This document shows, in pieces, positions 11,134-20,283 of a stretch of DNA of 64,000 bases; within the stretch, counting starts at the first letter, position 1, and each line of letters begins with the position of its first letter. The position numbers were made by a program, and so were the translations under genes. The notes beneath the pieces are model-generated. The model was not told where the DNA came from. It saw nothing but the letters and a program-made list of their open reading frames with translations, and did not search any database. The stretch lies in assembly GCF_015062935.1 (NCBI RefSeq), contig NZ_SUTM01000003.1, positions 100,168 through 164,167 of the forward strand, written 5' to 3'. Origin of the DNA: Methanobrevibacter sp. (lineage in GTDB: Archaea > Methanobacteriota > Methanobacteria > Methanobacteriales > Methanobacteriaceae).

Positions 11134-12193
11134 AGGAATTAAAACTTACGGATCAAGTGAATTAACTGAAAAATTACAGGAATGTGATGATCCAGTATTT
11201 TTACTTACAATTGGAACAACTGAAACCTCATTAATCGATGGAATTTCAGGTGCTGGACCTTCAGCTGATTTAACAGAATATACTCCCGCTTCAGATGTTG
11301 AATTTATGGTATTGGGCGAAGTCAGATGTTGTGAAGCCCCTGCCGAAACTGTTGTGGGCGATGCGGCTGCACCTACACCTGCAAGACTTACAAAAGCAGC
11401 ACTTCAACTTTCAAATATCCCATTCGTTATTGTTGATGCAGGTTCTAAAATCAAACCTGATGTGGAATATGTAAACCTTGGAAAGGAATACGGAAGAGAC
11501 ATAAGAACCGGAAAAGGTGTTTTGAATCCTTTAGAAATATTTGAAAACGCTAAAGATTTAGGTGCTGAATTATCAAGAAGACATGAAATGCTTCTCATAG
11601 GTGAAAGCATAGCTGCAGGAACTACAACTGCATTGGGAGTCTTAAGGGCACTTGGATATGATGCTAATGAAAAAGTAAGCGGAAGCATGCCGCATAATCC
11701 TCATGACATGAAAACAGAAGTTGTAAATGAAGGACTGAAAAATGCCGGCCTTGACCCTGAAACAGACGATATTGATGCAATGCAGGCAATCGGTGCAGTG
11801 GGAGATCCTACACTTCCTGCAATAGCCGGAATAGTTCTGGGCTCTGACATTCCTATTATTCTGGCAGGCGGAACTCAAATGGCTGCCGCATGTGCTATCA
11901 TCAAATCCATCCAGCCTAGCTTTGACTTTTCAAGAATTAACCTAGCCACTACAGTCTTTGTTGCAGGCGATGAAACTGCAGATTTATTCGGAATATTAAA
12001 ACAGATTGATGATAACATTACCGTTAATGTTGTAGACCCGAAATTCGAAGAGTCAGAACATGAAGGGTTAAGAAATTACCTAAAAGGATTTGTTAAAGAA
12101 GGTGCAGGTGCCGGAGGTGCAATGTACAGTGCACTTGCTTTAGGAAATTCTCAGGAAAAACTTAGAAAGAAAATAGAAAAAGTTTGCAGATAG
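11126..12193 (+). CDS. CobT-like nicotinate-nucleotide phosphoribosyltransferase
   Basis: This 355-residue protein resembles the archaeal family annotated as nicotinate-nucleotide-dimethylbenzimidazole phosphoribosyltransferase-like (CobT-like). It contains LLTIGTTETSLIDGISGAGPSADLT, an acidic and glycine-rich core (LLIGESIAAGTTTALGVLRALGYDA, PTLPAIAGIVLGSDIPIILAGGTQMAAA) and GAGAGGAMYSALALG. It would activate a lower ligand base during cobamide nucleotide-loop assembly; the base used in methanogens is uncertain. The ATG at 11126 has GGTG 6 bases upstream and is better than a GTG at 11117 that overlaps that site. Confidence 0.85.
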   Translation: MIEGIKTYGSSELTEKLQECDDPVFLLTIGTTETSLIDGISGAGPSADLTEYTPASDVEFMVLGEVRCCEAPAETVVGDAAAPTPARLTKAALQLSNIPFVIVDAGSKIKPDVEYVNLGKEYGRDIRTGKGVLNPLEIFENAKDLGAELSRRHEMLLIGESIAAGTTTALGVLRALGYDANEKVSGSMPHNPHDMKTEVVNEGLKNAGLDPETDDIDAMQAIGAVGDPTLPAIAGIVLGSDIPIILAGGTQMAAACAIIKSIQPSFDFSRINLATTVFVAGDETADLFGILKQIDDNITVNVVDPKFEESEHEGLRNYLKGFVKEGAGAGGAMYSALALGNSQEKLRKKIEKVCR

Positions 12194-12217
12194 AGATTTT
12201 TATCTCTACTTTTTTTT
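12191..12217 (+). terminator. Terminator of the cobT-like gene
   Basis: A perfect 7-base stem TAGAGAT/ATCTCTA with a TTTT loop overlaps the stop codon and is followed by a long T-run. Confidence 0.75.
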
Positions 12218-12277
12218 AATTTACAACCCACCACAACTTTACAATTTTGAACATTACCAACATAATGCAAAGAATTA

Positions 12278-13062
12278 TTGTACAATACCATTGAAATTTT
12301 TCAATTAGATTATTACTTTGACAATGAAACAAAAGAAATCTATAAATTAAATGAAAGCATTAATCTTCCGTTAGAAGTTACAGTCTACACTGATTCACAA
12401 ACTATTACACAAAAATTGGTTAACGATGTTGCAACCTTTAACATTAAGCCTGGGGCCGGTGACGAGGTAGTTTATGCAAAAATCGACAATCAGATATTGA
12501 ACCTGAATGTGCATTCAAATTATACCACTCTGATTGTAAATGATTTTACAAAATATTATAAAACCAGCAAAAAATTATCTGTTAAATTAATAGACGGAAA
12601 TAATAAAGGCATTGCTGATGAAAAGGTATCTATCGTAATGGCAGGTAAAACCTATACTTCAACCACCAACAAAACGGAATAGCTACTTTTAGTATTAAGG
12701 ATACTCCTAATACTTTCAATATAAAAGTTGTTTACAAAGGAAATGAAAATTATACAGCGACTACAAAGACCATAAAAGTTAAAGTAGTTAAACCAACCAT
12801 TAAAGCTTCAAAAACTACAATACGTAAAAAAGGAAAATTTGTTGTTACATTTAAGGATGCAAATAAAAAAGTAATAAAAAATGTTAGAGTTAAATTCAAA
12901 ATCAACGGTAAAACATATTACAAAACAACAAACAGCAAAGGACAGGCAAAACTTACTATTAACCTGAAAGCAAATAAAAAATATACCGTTAAAGTAGGTT
13001 TCAAGTAAACTAAAACTTATGGAACCACTACCTTAACTAAAAAAATTAAAGTAATTAAATAA
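12278..13062 (+). pseudogene. Decayed adhesin-like protein (Ig-like repeats)
   Basis: The C-terminal part of a Methanobrevibacter adhesin-like protein is broken twice. An A-run at 12671-12674 is one base short, shifting the frame so translation stops at 12680-12682. After the shift the frame continues with Ig-like repeats (IATFSIKD, YKGNENYTATT, TTNSKGQAKLTIN) until an in-frame TAA at 13006-13008 where a lysine codon is expected. The remaining KTYGTTTLTKKIKVIK and stop follow. No signal peptide or credible start is present (the first start-like codon is TTG after an upstream stop), so the 5' part is also lost. Confidence 0.8.
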
Positions 13063-13095
13063 TCAATTATCATACGATAATTGATTTTCTTTTTT
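13063..13095 (+). terminator. Terminator downstream of the ALP pseudogene
   Basis: A perfect 9-base stem TCAATTATC/GATAATTGA with an ATAC loop is followed by TTTTCTTTTTTT, between convergent genes. Confidence 0.75.
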
Positions 13096-13112
13096 TAAAT
13101 TCAATTCAATAT

Positions 13113-13949
13113 CTAGAATATATGGGCAACTGAGCCTATAAATACCACTATACCAACTATCCAGCAGTAAAAAGCAAAGATATCCAAACTTCTGTTTTTA
13201 ATTAAATCCAACATCCATTTGATAGCCATATATCCTGCTATGACTGATGCAATAAAACCTAAAATTACAGGTAAAAAGTTTACATCAAGTGCTGAACCAA
13301 TGTCAGATACCTGCACTATGAATGCACCAAAAATTGCCGGAATAGCGAGTATGAAACTGAATTTAGCGGCAAATTCTTTATCCAATCCAATTGTAAGACC
13401 TGCTGCTATTGTAGTACCTGAACGTGAAAGACCCGGCAATATTGCACATGCCTGACCTAATCCCATCCATATAGCTTCTTTTTTGGAAATATTATTCATA
13501 TTAACCCTACCACTAGCCATTCTTTGAGATAAATAAAGAATAGTACCGGTTACAAATAAAAAGAATGCAGGAACATACAATCCACCTGAAAAAAACAGCT
13601 CATCAATTGCATCTTCGAAAAACAATCCCACTATACCAACTGGAATTGTAGCTAAAATTACATACCATGCAAGTCTTTTATATGGGTCTGAATAGAAGCC
13701 CTCTTTAAACCTGCCACGAATAATGTCCTGAATACTTAAAATCCAAGCACTAATCATTTTAATGATGTCGTACCTGAAGAACCATATAACTGCAATCAGG
13801 GTTCCCAAATGAAGAAAAGTATCGAAAGCAAGAGAGCTTTCAACACCTAAGATATGTTGGATAAAAACCAAATGCGCCGAACTACTAACCGGTAAAAATT
13901 CAGTTAATCCCTGAACAATACCGATTATAATTCCCTGAAATATATCCAT
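13113..13949 (-). CDS. uppP: Undecaprenyl-diphosphatase family protein UppP
   Basis: This 278-residue BacA/UppP-type membrane phosphatase has about eight hydrophobic segments. Both signature motifs are present: LTEFLPVSSSAHLV near residue 20 and the glycine/serine-rich LPGLSRSGTTIAAGLTIGL near residue 165. It recycles polyprenyl diphosphate carriers at the membrane, in this organism presumably the carrier used for pseudomurein or glycan subunits. It starts 12 bases after ilvE on the same strand with a GGTGTGAT site, so the two are likely co-transcribed. Confidence 0.95.
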   Translation of the reverse strand: MDIFQGIIIGIVQGLTEFLPVSSSAHLVFIQHILGVESSLAFDTFLHLGTLIAVIWFFRYDIIKMISAWILSIQDIIRGRFKEGFYSDPYKRLAWYVILATIPVGIVGLFFEDAIDELFFSGGLYVPAFFLFVTGTILYLSQRMASGRVNMNNISKKEAIWMGLGQACAILPGLSRSGTTIAAGLTIGLDKEFAAKFSFILAIPAIFGAFIVQVSDIGSALDVNFLPVILGFIASVIAGYMAIKWMLDLIKNRSLDIFAFYCWIVGIVVFIGSVAHIF

Positions 13950-13961
13950 ACATCACACCGC

Positions 13962-14885
13962 TTAAATATAACTTAACCAGTCGTATTTATCTTCAACTTT
14001 AGCTTCAACAATATCAAAGAAAGTTTTTTGTAATTTTTCAGCAACTGGGCCTCTTTTTCCAATACCAATTTGTCTGTGATCGATAGAACGAATTGGAGTT
14101 ACTTCAGCTGCGGTACCTGTAAAGAACACTTCGTCAGCAGAATATAATCTTTCTCTTGAAATAACTTCTTCAACAACTTCATAACCTAAGTCACGGGCAA
14201 CAGTCATGATGGAATCTCTTGTAATACCTTTAAGGTTGGAGGAAGACATTGCAGGAGTGAACAGTTTTTCCCCTTCAACAAGGAATATGTTTTCTCCACT
14301 ACCTTCGGAAACGTGTCCTTCATAATCGAGCATGATTGCTTCATCATATCCATGTTCAATAGCTTCAAGTTTTGCCAGTTGTGAGTTCATATAGTTTGCA
14401 CCACATTTAGCAAGAGCAGGGAAAGTGTCCGGTGCAGGTTTTCTCCAAGAGGATACACCAATATCTACACCATTTGCCATACCTTCTTCTCCTAAATATG
14501 ATCCCCATTCCCATGCAGCAATAACTACATTAACAGGACAGTTTAAAGGATTTACACCTAATTCTCCATATCCTCTAAATACAATAGGACGTATGTAACA
14601 GCCGTCAAGGTCATTTATACGTACGGTTTCTAGAATTGCTTCTTCAATTTCTTCCTGAGTGAAAGGAATATCGATTTTATAGATTTTTGCTGAGTCGAAT
14701 AAACGTTGTACATGTTCTTTTAAACGGAAAACTGCAACTCCATTTTCATTTTTGTATGCTCTAATACCTTCAAAAACGCTTGTACCATAATGTACAACGT
14801 GAGAAAGTACATGAATATTTGCATCTTTCCAGTCTACCATGTTTCCGTCTATCCATATTTTACTTGCTGTATCATCCCATGCCAT
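13962..14885 (-). CDS. ilvE: Branched-chain amino acid aminotransferase
   Basis: This 307-residue class IV PLP aminotransferase carries out the last step of valine, leucine and isoleucine synthesis. Fold-type IV features are seen: the N-terminal [34 protein letters not shown] carrying the PLP lysine region, [20 protein letters not shown], and [14 protein letters not shown]. Length is typical. It pairs with uppP downstream; the other ilv genes are at 30.5-31.5 and 34.4-36.5 kb. Confidence 0.96.
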   Translation of the reverse strand: MAWDDTASKIWIDGNMVDWKDANIHVLSHVVHYGTSVFEGIRAYKNENGVAVFRLKEHVQRLFDSAKIYKIDIPFTQEEIEEAILETVRINDLDGCYIRPIVFRGYGELGVNPLNCPVNVVIAAWEWGSYLGEEGMANGVDIGVSSWRKPAPDTFPALAKCGANYMNSQLAKLEAIEHGYDEAIMLDYEGHVSEGSGENIFLVEGEKLFTPAMSSSNLKGITRDSIMTVARDLGYEVVEEVISRERLYSADEVFFTGTAAEVTPIRSIDHRQIGIGKRGPVAEKLQKTFFDIVEAKVEDKYDWLSYI

Positions 14886-15005
14886 TTTATCACATCATAT
14901 TTTTAATGATAATTATTATGTAATTATTGTTTAATATATTTTTTTTATAGGACATAGGAAAAAAGCAAAAATATATATAATAGTAAATTCATAATACTAT
15001 TTGTT

Positions 15006-15077
15006 GGTTCCGTGGTCTAGTGGTATGATACCTCCCTTACAAGGAGGGGATCACGAGTTCGAGTCTCGTCGGAACCA
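15006..15077 (+). tRNA. tRNA-Val(TAC)
   Basis: A complete 72-base cloverleaf is present. The 7-base acceptor stem is GGTTCCG/CGGAACC with discriminator A. The D arm starts GTCTAGTGG. The anticodon stem is CCTCC/GGAGG around loop CTTACAA (anticodon TAC), and the T arm is ACGAG/CTCGT around TTCGAGT. CCA is not encoded. An upstream TATA element at 14971-14980 is at the right distance. No sign of element insertion at its 3' end. Confidence 0.98.
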
Positions 15078-15341
15078 CTGTTTTTTCTATTTTTAAAAAT
15101 TTTATTAAATTCTTATTAATACTGTAATAGTTTTAATTCATTATTATTTTAGAAATGCTTTTATTTGTAATGATTTATCATAGTATTACTTACAAAAATA
15201 ACTCCTTTTAACTATTTAAAAAAAATAATTACTTTAAAAAGTCTTTAAATTAAGATATAGACATTACATTGAAATTTTCAAATAATAAAATTTAAATAGT
15301 TTCTAAATTAAAATTTTAATTACAAAAAAGGAGATTAAAAT

Positions 15342-16169
15342 ATGGTAGTTAAAATTGCTATTATTAAAAGTGGTAATATTGGTACTTCACCAGTAATTGA
15401 CCTATTGTTAGACGAAAGAGCAGACAGACCAAACATCGATGTTAGAACCTTTGGATCTGGAGCAAAAATGAACCCAGAACAAGTAGAAGACGTTGTACCT
15501 AAAATAGACGCTTTCGAACCTGACTTCGCAATCTTCATTAGCCCAAACCCAGGAGCACCTGGTCCAGCTAAAGCAAGAGAATTATTATCTGAAAAAGACA
15601 TCCCTGCTATTATCGTTGGTGACGCACCTGGTAAAGGTAAAAAAGATGAAATGGACGAACAAGGTCTCGGTTACATCATCGTTATGTCCGACCCAATGAT
15701 CGGTGCAAAAAGAGAATGGTTAGACCCAACTGAAATGGCTATTTTCAACTCCGACATCTTAAAAGTACTCGCTGAAACCGGTGCTTTAAGATTAGTCCAA
15801 AAAACCATTGACGGTGTTATTGCTCAAGCAGAAGCTGGAGAAATCGAATTACCTAAACTCATCATTACTGCTGAAAAAGCTGCAGAAGCTGGTGGATTCG
15901 CAAACCCATACGCAAAAGCAAAAGCTATTGCTGCATACGAAATGGCTGGATCCGTTGCTAACTTAGACATGAAAGGTTGTTTCATGACCAAAGGTTACGA
16001 AAACTTCATCCCATTAGTTGCTGCTGCTCACGAAATTGCTGCATGTGCTGCTAAATTAGCACAAGAAGCAAGAGACATCGAAAAAGCAAATGATACTGTT
16101 TTAAGAACCCCTCACATGAAAGAAGGAAACCCAGGTTGTAAAACAGATTTAATTTCAAAACCAGAATAA
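15342..16169 (+). CDS. mtd: F420-dependent methylene-tetrahydromethanopterin dehydrogenase
   Basis: This 275-residue Mtd reversibly oxidises methylene-H4MPT to methenyl-H4MPT with F420 in hydrogenotrophic methanogenesis. The sequence shows the family's characteristic start (VVKIAIIKSGNIGTSPVIDLLLDERADRP), FISPNPGAPGP, VGDAPGKGKKDEMDEQGLGYI and the alanine-rich C-terminal helices. The codon use is strongly biased (many C-ending codons), and it has an AAGGAGAT ribosome site, its own AT-rich promoter region upstream, and a strong terminator. All fit high expression. It is monocistronic. Confidence 0.98.
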   Translation: MVVKIAIIKSGNIGTSPVIDLLLDERADRPNIDVRTFGSGAKMNPEQVEDVVPKIDAFEPDFAIFISPNPGAPGPAKARELLSEKDIPAIIVGDAPGKGKKDEMDEQGLGYIIVMSDPMIGAKREWLDPTEMAIFNSDILKVLAETGALRLVQKTIDGVIAQAEAGEIELPKLIITAEKAAEAGGFANPYAKAKAIAAYEMAGSVANLDMKGCFMTKGYENFIPLVAAAHEIAACAAKLAQEARDIEKANDTVLRTPHMKEGNPGCKTDLISKPE

Positions 16170-16198
16170 GTAGCATCCTTGCTACTTTCATTTTTTTA
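16169..16198 (+). terminator. mtd terminator
   Basis: A perfect 7-base stem AGTAGCA/TGCTACT with a TCCT loop starts at the mtd stop codon and is followed by a T-rich run. Confidence 0.8.
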
Positions 16199-16321
16199 TT
16201 TTTTAAACCATCCCAAAATCAGATAATATCAGTTAAGTCCTTATTTTAGAATATCTATTTTTCAATCTGACAGTTTAATTAAATATTAAAAAAAAGTAAA
16301 AAAAGATAATAGCTAAATAAG

Positions 16322-16900
16322 TTATAATGTTCCTTTTGTAGAAGGAATTTGATCATGTTCTATTTTTATTGCATCTTTTAAAGATTTGGCGAATGCCTTA
16401 AAAATAGCTTCAGCCTTATGGTGGTCATTTGCACCTTCAACAGTACCGTAAATATTAATTTTAGCACTTGACGCAAATGATTCGAAAAAGTGAATTACAA
16501 TATCAGAGGTCATGTCCCCAATTTTTTCATTTTTAAAATTGAGATTCATATTGCAATAACTGCGTCCACTGATATCGATTGCAATTGTAGCTACAGATTC
16601 ATCCATAGGAACGATGGCATGAGCCATTCTTTTAATTCCCTTCTTATCACCGATAGCTTCGCTAAATGCTTCACCAAGCAATATTCCAACATCCTCAATA
16701 GTGTGGTGATCATCAATTTCAATGTCTCCGACAGCCTGAACGTCTAAATCAATCATACTATGCTTGGAAAAGGACTCGAGCATGTGATTAAAAAAGTTCA
16801 CACCTGTGGAAATGTTATAATTTCCTATTCCGTCCAAATCCATTTTTATACTGATGTCTGTTTCTGAAGTTTTTCTTGAAACGTTTGAAATTCTTGTCAT
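16322..16900 (-). CDS. hisB: Imidazoleglycerol-phosphate dehydratase
   Basis: This 192-residue HisB catalyses the dehydration of imidazoleglycerol phosphate to imidazole acetol phosphate in histidine synthesis. The metal-binding histidine clusters are visible: [31 protein letters not shown], and [21 protein letters not shown]. Length matches stand-alone archaeal HisB. It is followed 182 bases upstream on the same strand by the ferredoxin/ModE pair, with which it may or may not be transcribed. Confidence 0.97.
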   Translation of the reverse strand: MTRISNVSRKTSETDISIKMDLDGIGNYNISTGVNFFNHMLESFSKHSMIDLDVQAVGDIEIDDHHTIEDVGILLGEAFSEAIGDKKGIKRMAHAIVPMDESVATIAIDISGRSYCNMNLNFKNEKIGDMTSDIVIHFFESFASSAKINIYGTVEGANDHHKAEAIFKAFAKSLKDAIKIEHDQIPSTKGTL

Positions 16901-16938
16901 ATTATACCTGTCTTTAAATTGATTTTACCTTCAAGCAT

Positions 16939-17139
16939 TTACCCATCTTGTCCAGGACGTATGATTTTAATGCAGTTTGTAGGACATTTCATTGCACATA
17001 GTGTACAAACATGACAATATCTTAAGTCCAATATACGTGCAACGTTAGTAATTTTCCAAATTTTAGCAGCTTTGGGACAAATCTCCTCACATTTACCACA
17101 TGCAATACATTTATCCTCATCGACTAAAATTTGCAACAT
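16939..17139 (-). CDS. Small 2x[4Fe-4S] ferredoxin-type protein
   Basis: This 66-residue protein has two 4Fe-4S motifs, CIACGKCEEICP (residues 11-22) and CHVCTLCAMKCP. The spacing between them is longer than in clostridial ferredoxins. It likely carries electrons for an unnamed redox enzyme. It starts 10 bases after the ModE-like gene stop with a GGTGAT site, so the two genes form an operon. Confidence 0.9.
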   Translation of the reverse strand: MLQILVDEDKCIACGKCEEICPKAAKIWKITNVARILDLRYCHVCTLCAMKCPTNCIKIIRPGQDG

Positions 17140-17149
17140 ATAATCACCA

Positions 17150-17842
17150 TTATAATTTTAAAGTAGCAACAGACATTGCTTTAAATCCGAGATAGACTTC
17201 TTTTCCAATATTCAGATTTAATTCTTTTTCAGCAGATACGGTTATATCACAGCATAACTCTACTCCGCCAACATTCACTTTAACGCGAATTATTTCACCA
17301 TTAAGTCTCATTTCAACAATTTGACCTTTGAGAATATTACGAATGCTTGAAGTCTGTGGCTCCAACATTAGAAAGATATTATCATAACTAATTAAAGCCA
17401 GCAATTTATCTCCCAAATTATAATTTCTATTTAATGGAGCATTGATTTCAAAATCCTCCATCTTAATAGTCATTACGCCTTTAGTTTCATTAATATTGAC
17501 TATTTCCGCTTCAATTTCATTAACATCTTTATGAAGCTCCATAATCGCATTAATTTTTTTACATTCTTTCAAAATAGAATATCCTTCTTCAGTAAGGGTA
17601 GTTCCACCACCCCCACCTTTTCCACCTTTAGTTGTACTAACAATTTTTACATTAAGTGTTGATTCAATTTTTTCAATGTAATTTAATGCAGTCCTATAGG
17701 AAACATTAACGTCCTTTGCTGCATCAGTTAAAGAACCAGTGCCTAATATGGACTCTAATAACTGATATTTTTTACTGTCAAGTAAAAAAGAGTTTCCATC
17801 TACATTGATTTTATATTCAACACCTGCACTCACATCAGCCAT
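17150..17842 (-). CDS. ModE-like winged-helix regulator with TOBE domains
   Basis: This 230-residue protein has an N-terminal winged helix of the ModE type (KYQLLESILGTGSLTDAAKDVNVSYRTALNYIEKIE, then KGGKGGGGGTTLTEEG). After a linker come two mop/TOBE-like beta domains that in relatives bind molybdate or tungstate. It probably regulates a molybdate/tungstate-linked function, though no transporter is adjacent. The ATG at 17842 follows a GGGGGAT ribosome site; a TTG at 17857 would add five residues. Confidence 0.85.
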   Translation of the reverse strand: MADVSAGVEYKINVDGNSFLLDSKKYQLLESILGTGSLTDAAKDVNVSYRTALNYIEKIESTLNVKIVSTTKGGKGGGGGTTLTEEGYSILKECKKINAIMELHKDVNEIEAEIVNINETKGVMTIKMEDFEINAPLNRNYNLGDKLLALISYDNIFLMLEPQTSSIRNILKGQIVEMRLNGEIIRVKVNVGGVELCCDITVSAEKELNLNIGKEVYLGFKAMSVATLKL

Positions 17843-17908
17843 TATATAATCCCCCAATCATATAATATGATTAATTCTATATTTTTTATAATTTAAATAA
17901 CTTTTCAA

Positions 17909-19471
17909 TTAGTTATTTCTAAATTCTATCTTTTCAACAAAGTTTAACAGTTTATTAACTATTTTAGAAAGAGGGCCCAACTTAGATGAATATTCCCTTA
18001 AAGTCTCGATATCATCCTTTGTGAAAAATTTAACTAAAATTAAAGCAAAGAAATAAACAATCATGCACACAAATATTCCAGGGAATAAAAACAAGGTAGT
18101 TTTAGGAATGAAAAGACCTGCAATACCCATAATAGCGGAAGCAACTATAATTTTAACTACCGGCAATGTTGGAGCCTTTGTTTCTGTTAATTTAAATACA
18201 AAGTAAACGCAAGGAACCATCATTACAAAACAGGCTATGGTAGTTGCTAAAGCACCACCTGCAATACCCATATCAGGAACAAGCATCCAGCTGAAAATTC
18301 CGGTAATAATTGATCCGACTATCAGAATATACATAGGAATTCTAGGATTTCCAATTCCCTGAATAATACTGGTGGAAATTGAAAATATTGAATAGAATGT
18401 CATACCTATAGCCAATATTGCTAAAGCGGATGCTCCTGCAACGTAGGCAGGGTCTTTGAAATAAAGTAATCTTAAAGTAGGAGTAGCGAAAAGAGCTAAA
18501 CCGATACACATTGGAACTACAAACAACAATGAAATCTTATAAGATTCGCCGACATACTTTTGAAGAGCAGGAATGTCATGAACCTTGAACGCTTCGGATG
18601 AAGCCGGAAGGATTGTTGTTGCAACAGAAATAGAAATCATTAAAGGCAGTCTTGAAATAGGATCAGCAGCTGCAAAAAATCCGACATCCTGGAAAGTTAA
18701 AAATTTACCCATAGCTATTGTACAAATATTATAAATCAGCATTTCAGCAATAGCTGTGATGATAACCGGAATGGAGAATTTGACCAGTGTGAACGCCAAT
18801 TCCAATTCATCACGGCGTGTGAAAACAAAATCTTCACTAGGTTTTGGAATATATTTTGGCATGTACACCTTAAAAATATAAATTGCAGCAACAGCAGCAA
18901 GAGAATAACCTATAACAGTACCCCATAGAGCCCCGACAGTGGAAAACCCTATTAAAACAAATGCAGTTGCACACAAAATCATTCCTAATTGCTCAACCGC
19001 ACGGGTGTATACAATATATTCCATTTTATATACTCCCTGAAATGCGCCTCTGAATGCACCTACAATAACACTGAACGGAGTAATCAAACCAACAATCTGC
19101 AATGGAATCAATGCAAGAGGTTTTCCCAAATAATCATAAGCCAACCATGGAGAAACAACGAAAATCATCAGAATTCCCAGAAATATCCCCAGAAATACCA
19201 TGATTTTTAAGGCCGTGTATATGGTATGCCTTGCCATGTCATGCTCATTGACTGCTTCATATTCTGCGACATACTTGGCAATAGCCGGAGGAAGTCCCCC
19301 CGCAGCGAGAGTCTGGAATATTCCTTGGAAAGGCAAGGTAATTCCCAAAACACCGTAAGCGGTAGGTCCTAACAGTGTAGCCATTAAAAAACGATAAAGA
19401 TAACCGCCTATACGGAAAATGATATTTCCAATAAAAATTATTAAACTCCCACGTACTAACTTATTGCCCAT
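17909..19471 (-). CDS. MOP-superfamily polysaccharide flippase
   Basis: This 520-residue membrane protein has about 12-14 hydrophobic segments and the features of the oligosaccharide/lipid flippase branch of the MOP superfamily (Wzx/MurJ-like): LLGPTAYGVLGITLPFQGIFQTLAAGGLPPAIAKYVAEYEA near the N-terminus and GNPRIPMYILIVGSI later. It may flip lipid-linked pseudomurein or glycan units across the membrane. The substrate is inferred from the organism, not seen. Confidence 0.9.
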   Translation of the reverse strand: MGNKLVRGSLIIFIGNIIFRIGGYLYRFLMATLLGPTAYGVLGITLPFQGIFQTLAAGGLPPAIAKYVAEYEAVNEHDMARHTIYTALKIMVFLGIFLGILMIFVVSPWLAYDYLGKPLALIPLQIVGLITPFSVIVGAFRGAFQGVYKMEYIVYTRAVEQLGMILCATAFVLIGFSTVGALWGTVIGYSLAAVAAIYIFKVYMPKYIPKPSEDFVFTRRDELELAFTLVKFSIPVIITAIAEMLIYNICTIAMGKFLTFQDVGFFAAADPISRLPLMISISVATTILPASSEAFKVHDIPALQKYVGESYKISLLFVVPMCIGLALFATPTLRLLYFKDPAYVAGASALAILAIGMTFYSIFSISTSIIQGIGNPRIPMYILIVGSIITGIFSWMLVPDMGIAGGALATTIACFVMMVPCVYFVFKLTETKAPTLPVVKIIVASAIMGIAGLFIPKTTLFLFPGIFVCMIVYFFALILVKFFTKDDIETLREYSSKLGPLSKIVNKLLNFVEKIEFRNN

Positions 19472-19520
19472 AATATACCTTTAAAAAGTAGTTATTATAA
19501 ATATAAATTGATTTTAGTAT

Positions 19521-20105
19521 TTAAATATACTTATTTAAAAAATTTTTAAATTCATGTAAAGTCCTGTCCAATGACTCCATACCGTAATCATCCTCTTTAA
19601 TATCTTCTATGGAATCATTTGACCAGAAAGAAGCCCCCAAATTTGAACCGAATGGTCCTCCACTAACAGGAATAATACCATGTATCATGAAATATGTAAT
19701 ATTTTTTAGATGGGCGAAATCCTGACCTCCTGTCCTGTCACCGCCAACTGCAATGCTCATTCCAATTTTACCTCGAAGCAGATTATAGTCAATCGCCTCC
19801 AATGCCCTGGTTCTATCCATAATAGCTGCCAGGTTACTGCTTATACCTCCGCTTTGAACAGGAGTGGCTAAAATAAGGCCGTCTGCTTCCTGAAGACCTT
19901 CATATACCTCAAGCATATCATCTTCGATAATACACTTTTTATGCTCCAAACAGTAATCGCAATGCATACAAGGTTTTATGCTCTTAGCCTGACAGGTAAA
20001 AATTTCTGTTTCAAAACCGTCATTTTCCAGCTTATCCAATGCATTATTTAAAACATATGCTGTAGTATTGTTTCGCGGACTAGCGCAAATTCCAAAAACT
20101 TTCAT
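19521..20105 (-). CDS. NADPH-dependent FMN reductase / iron-sulfur flavoprotein-like
   Basis: This 194-residue flavodoxin-fold oxidoreductase begins MKVFGICASPRNNTTAYVLN, the FMN-phosphate loop of the family. It has cysteines CMHCDYCLEHKKC that resemble the compact cluster of archaeal iron-sulfur flavoproteins, and TPVQSGGISSNLAAIMDR. The frame is open well upstream, but those codons encode AT-rich non-family sequence and reach a divergent gene, so the start at 20105 is chosen. A TATA-like run at 20127-20140 would start transcription within a few bases of this ATG, suggesting a leaderless message. The electron donor and acceptor are unknown. Confidence 0.85.
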   Translation of the reverse strand: MKVFGICASPRNNTTAYVLNNALDKLENDGFETEIFTCQAKSIKPCMHCDYCLEHKKCIIEDDMLEVYEGLQEADGLILATPVQSGGISSNLAAIMDRTRALEAIDYNLLRGKIGMSIAVGGDRTGGQDFAHLKNITYFMIHGIIPVSGGPFGSNLGASFWSNDSIEDIKEDDYGMESLDRTLHEFKNFLNKYI

Positions 20106-20283
20106 GAGAATACTTTGTAATAGCCTTTTTAAATATTTTAAGAATAGAACTTGCGGATTTTTAAACGAATAGGCAAACGTAAAGTAATACTTATTTCCAA
20201 GACCTTGTTCTAAGTTAAAACAGGAAAAGTTTAGGTAAGGTTTATAATAAAAAAAGTACAAACAGTAATGTGAGGATTTAAAA

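Noticed and set aside
15006..15077. tRNA-Val as the integration site of the element
   Set aside because: No integrase or repeated tRNA 3' end nearby; the integrase is 33 kb away beside a non-tRNA sequence.
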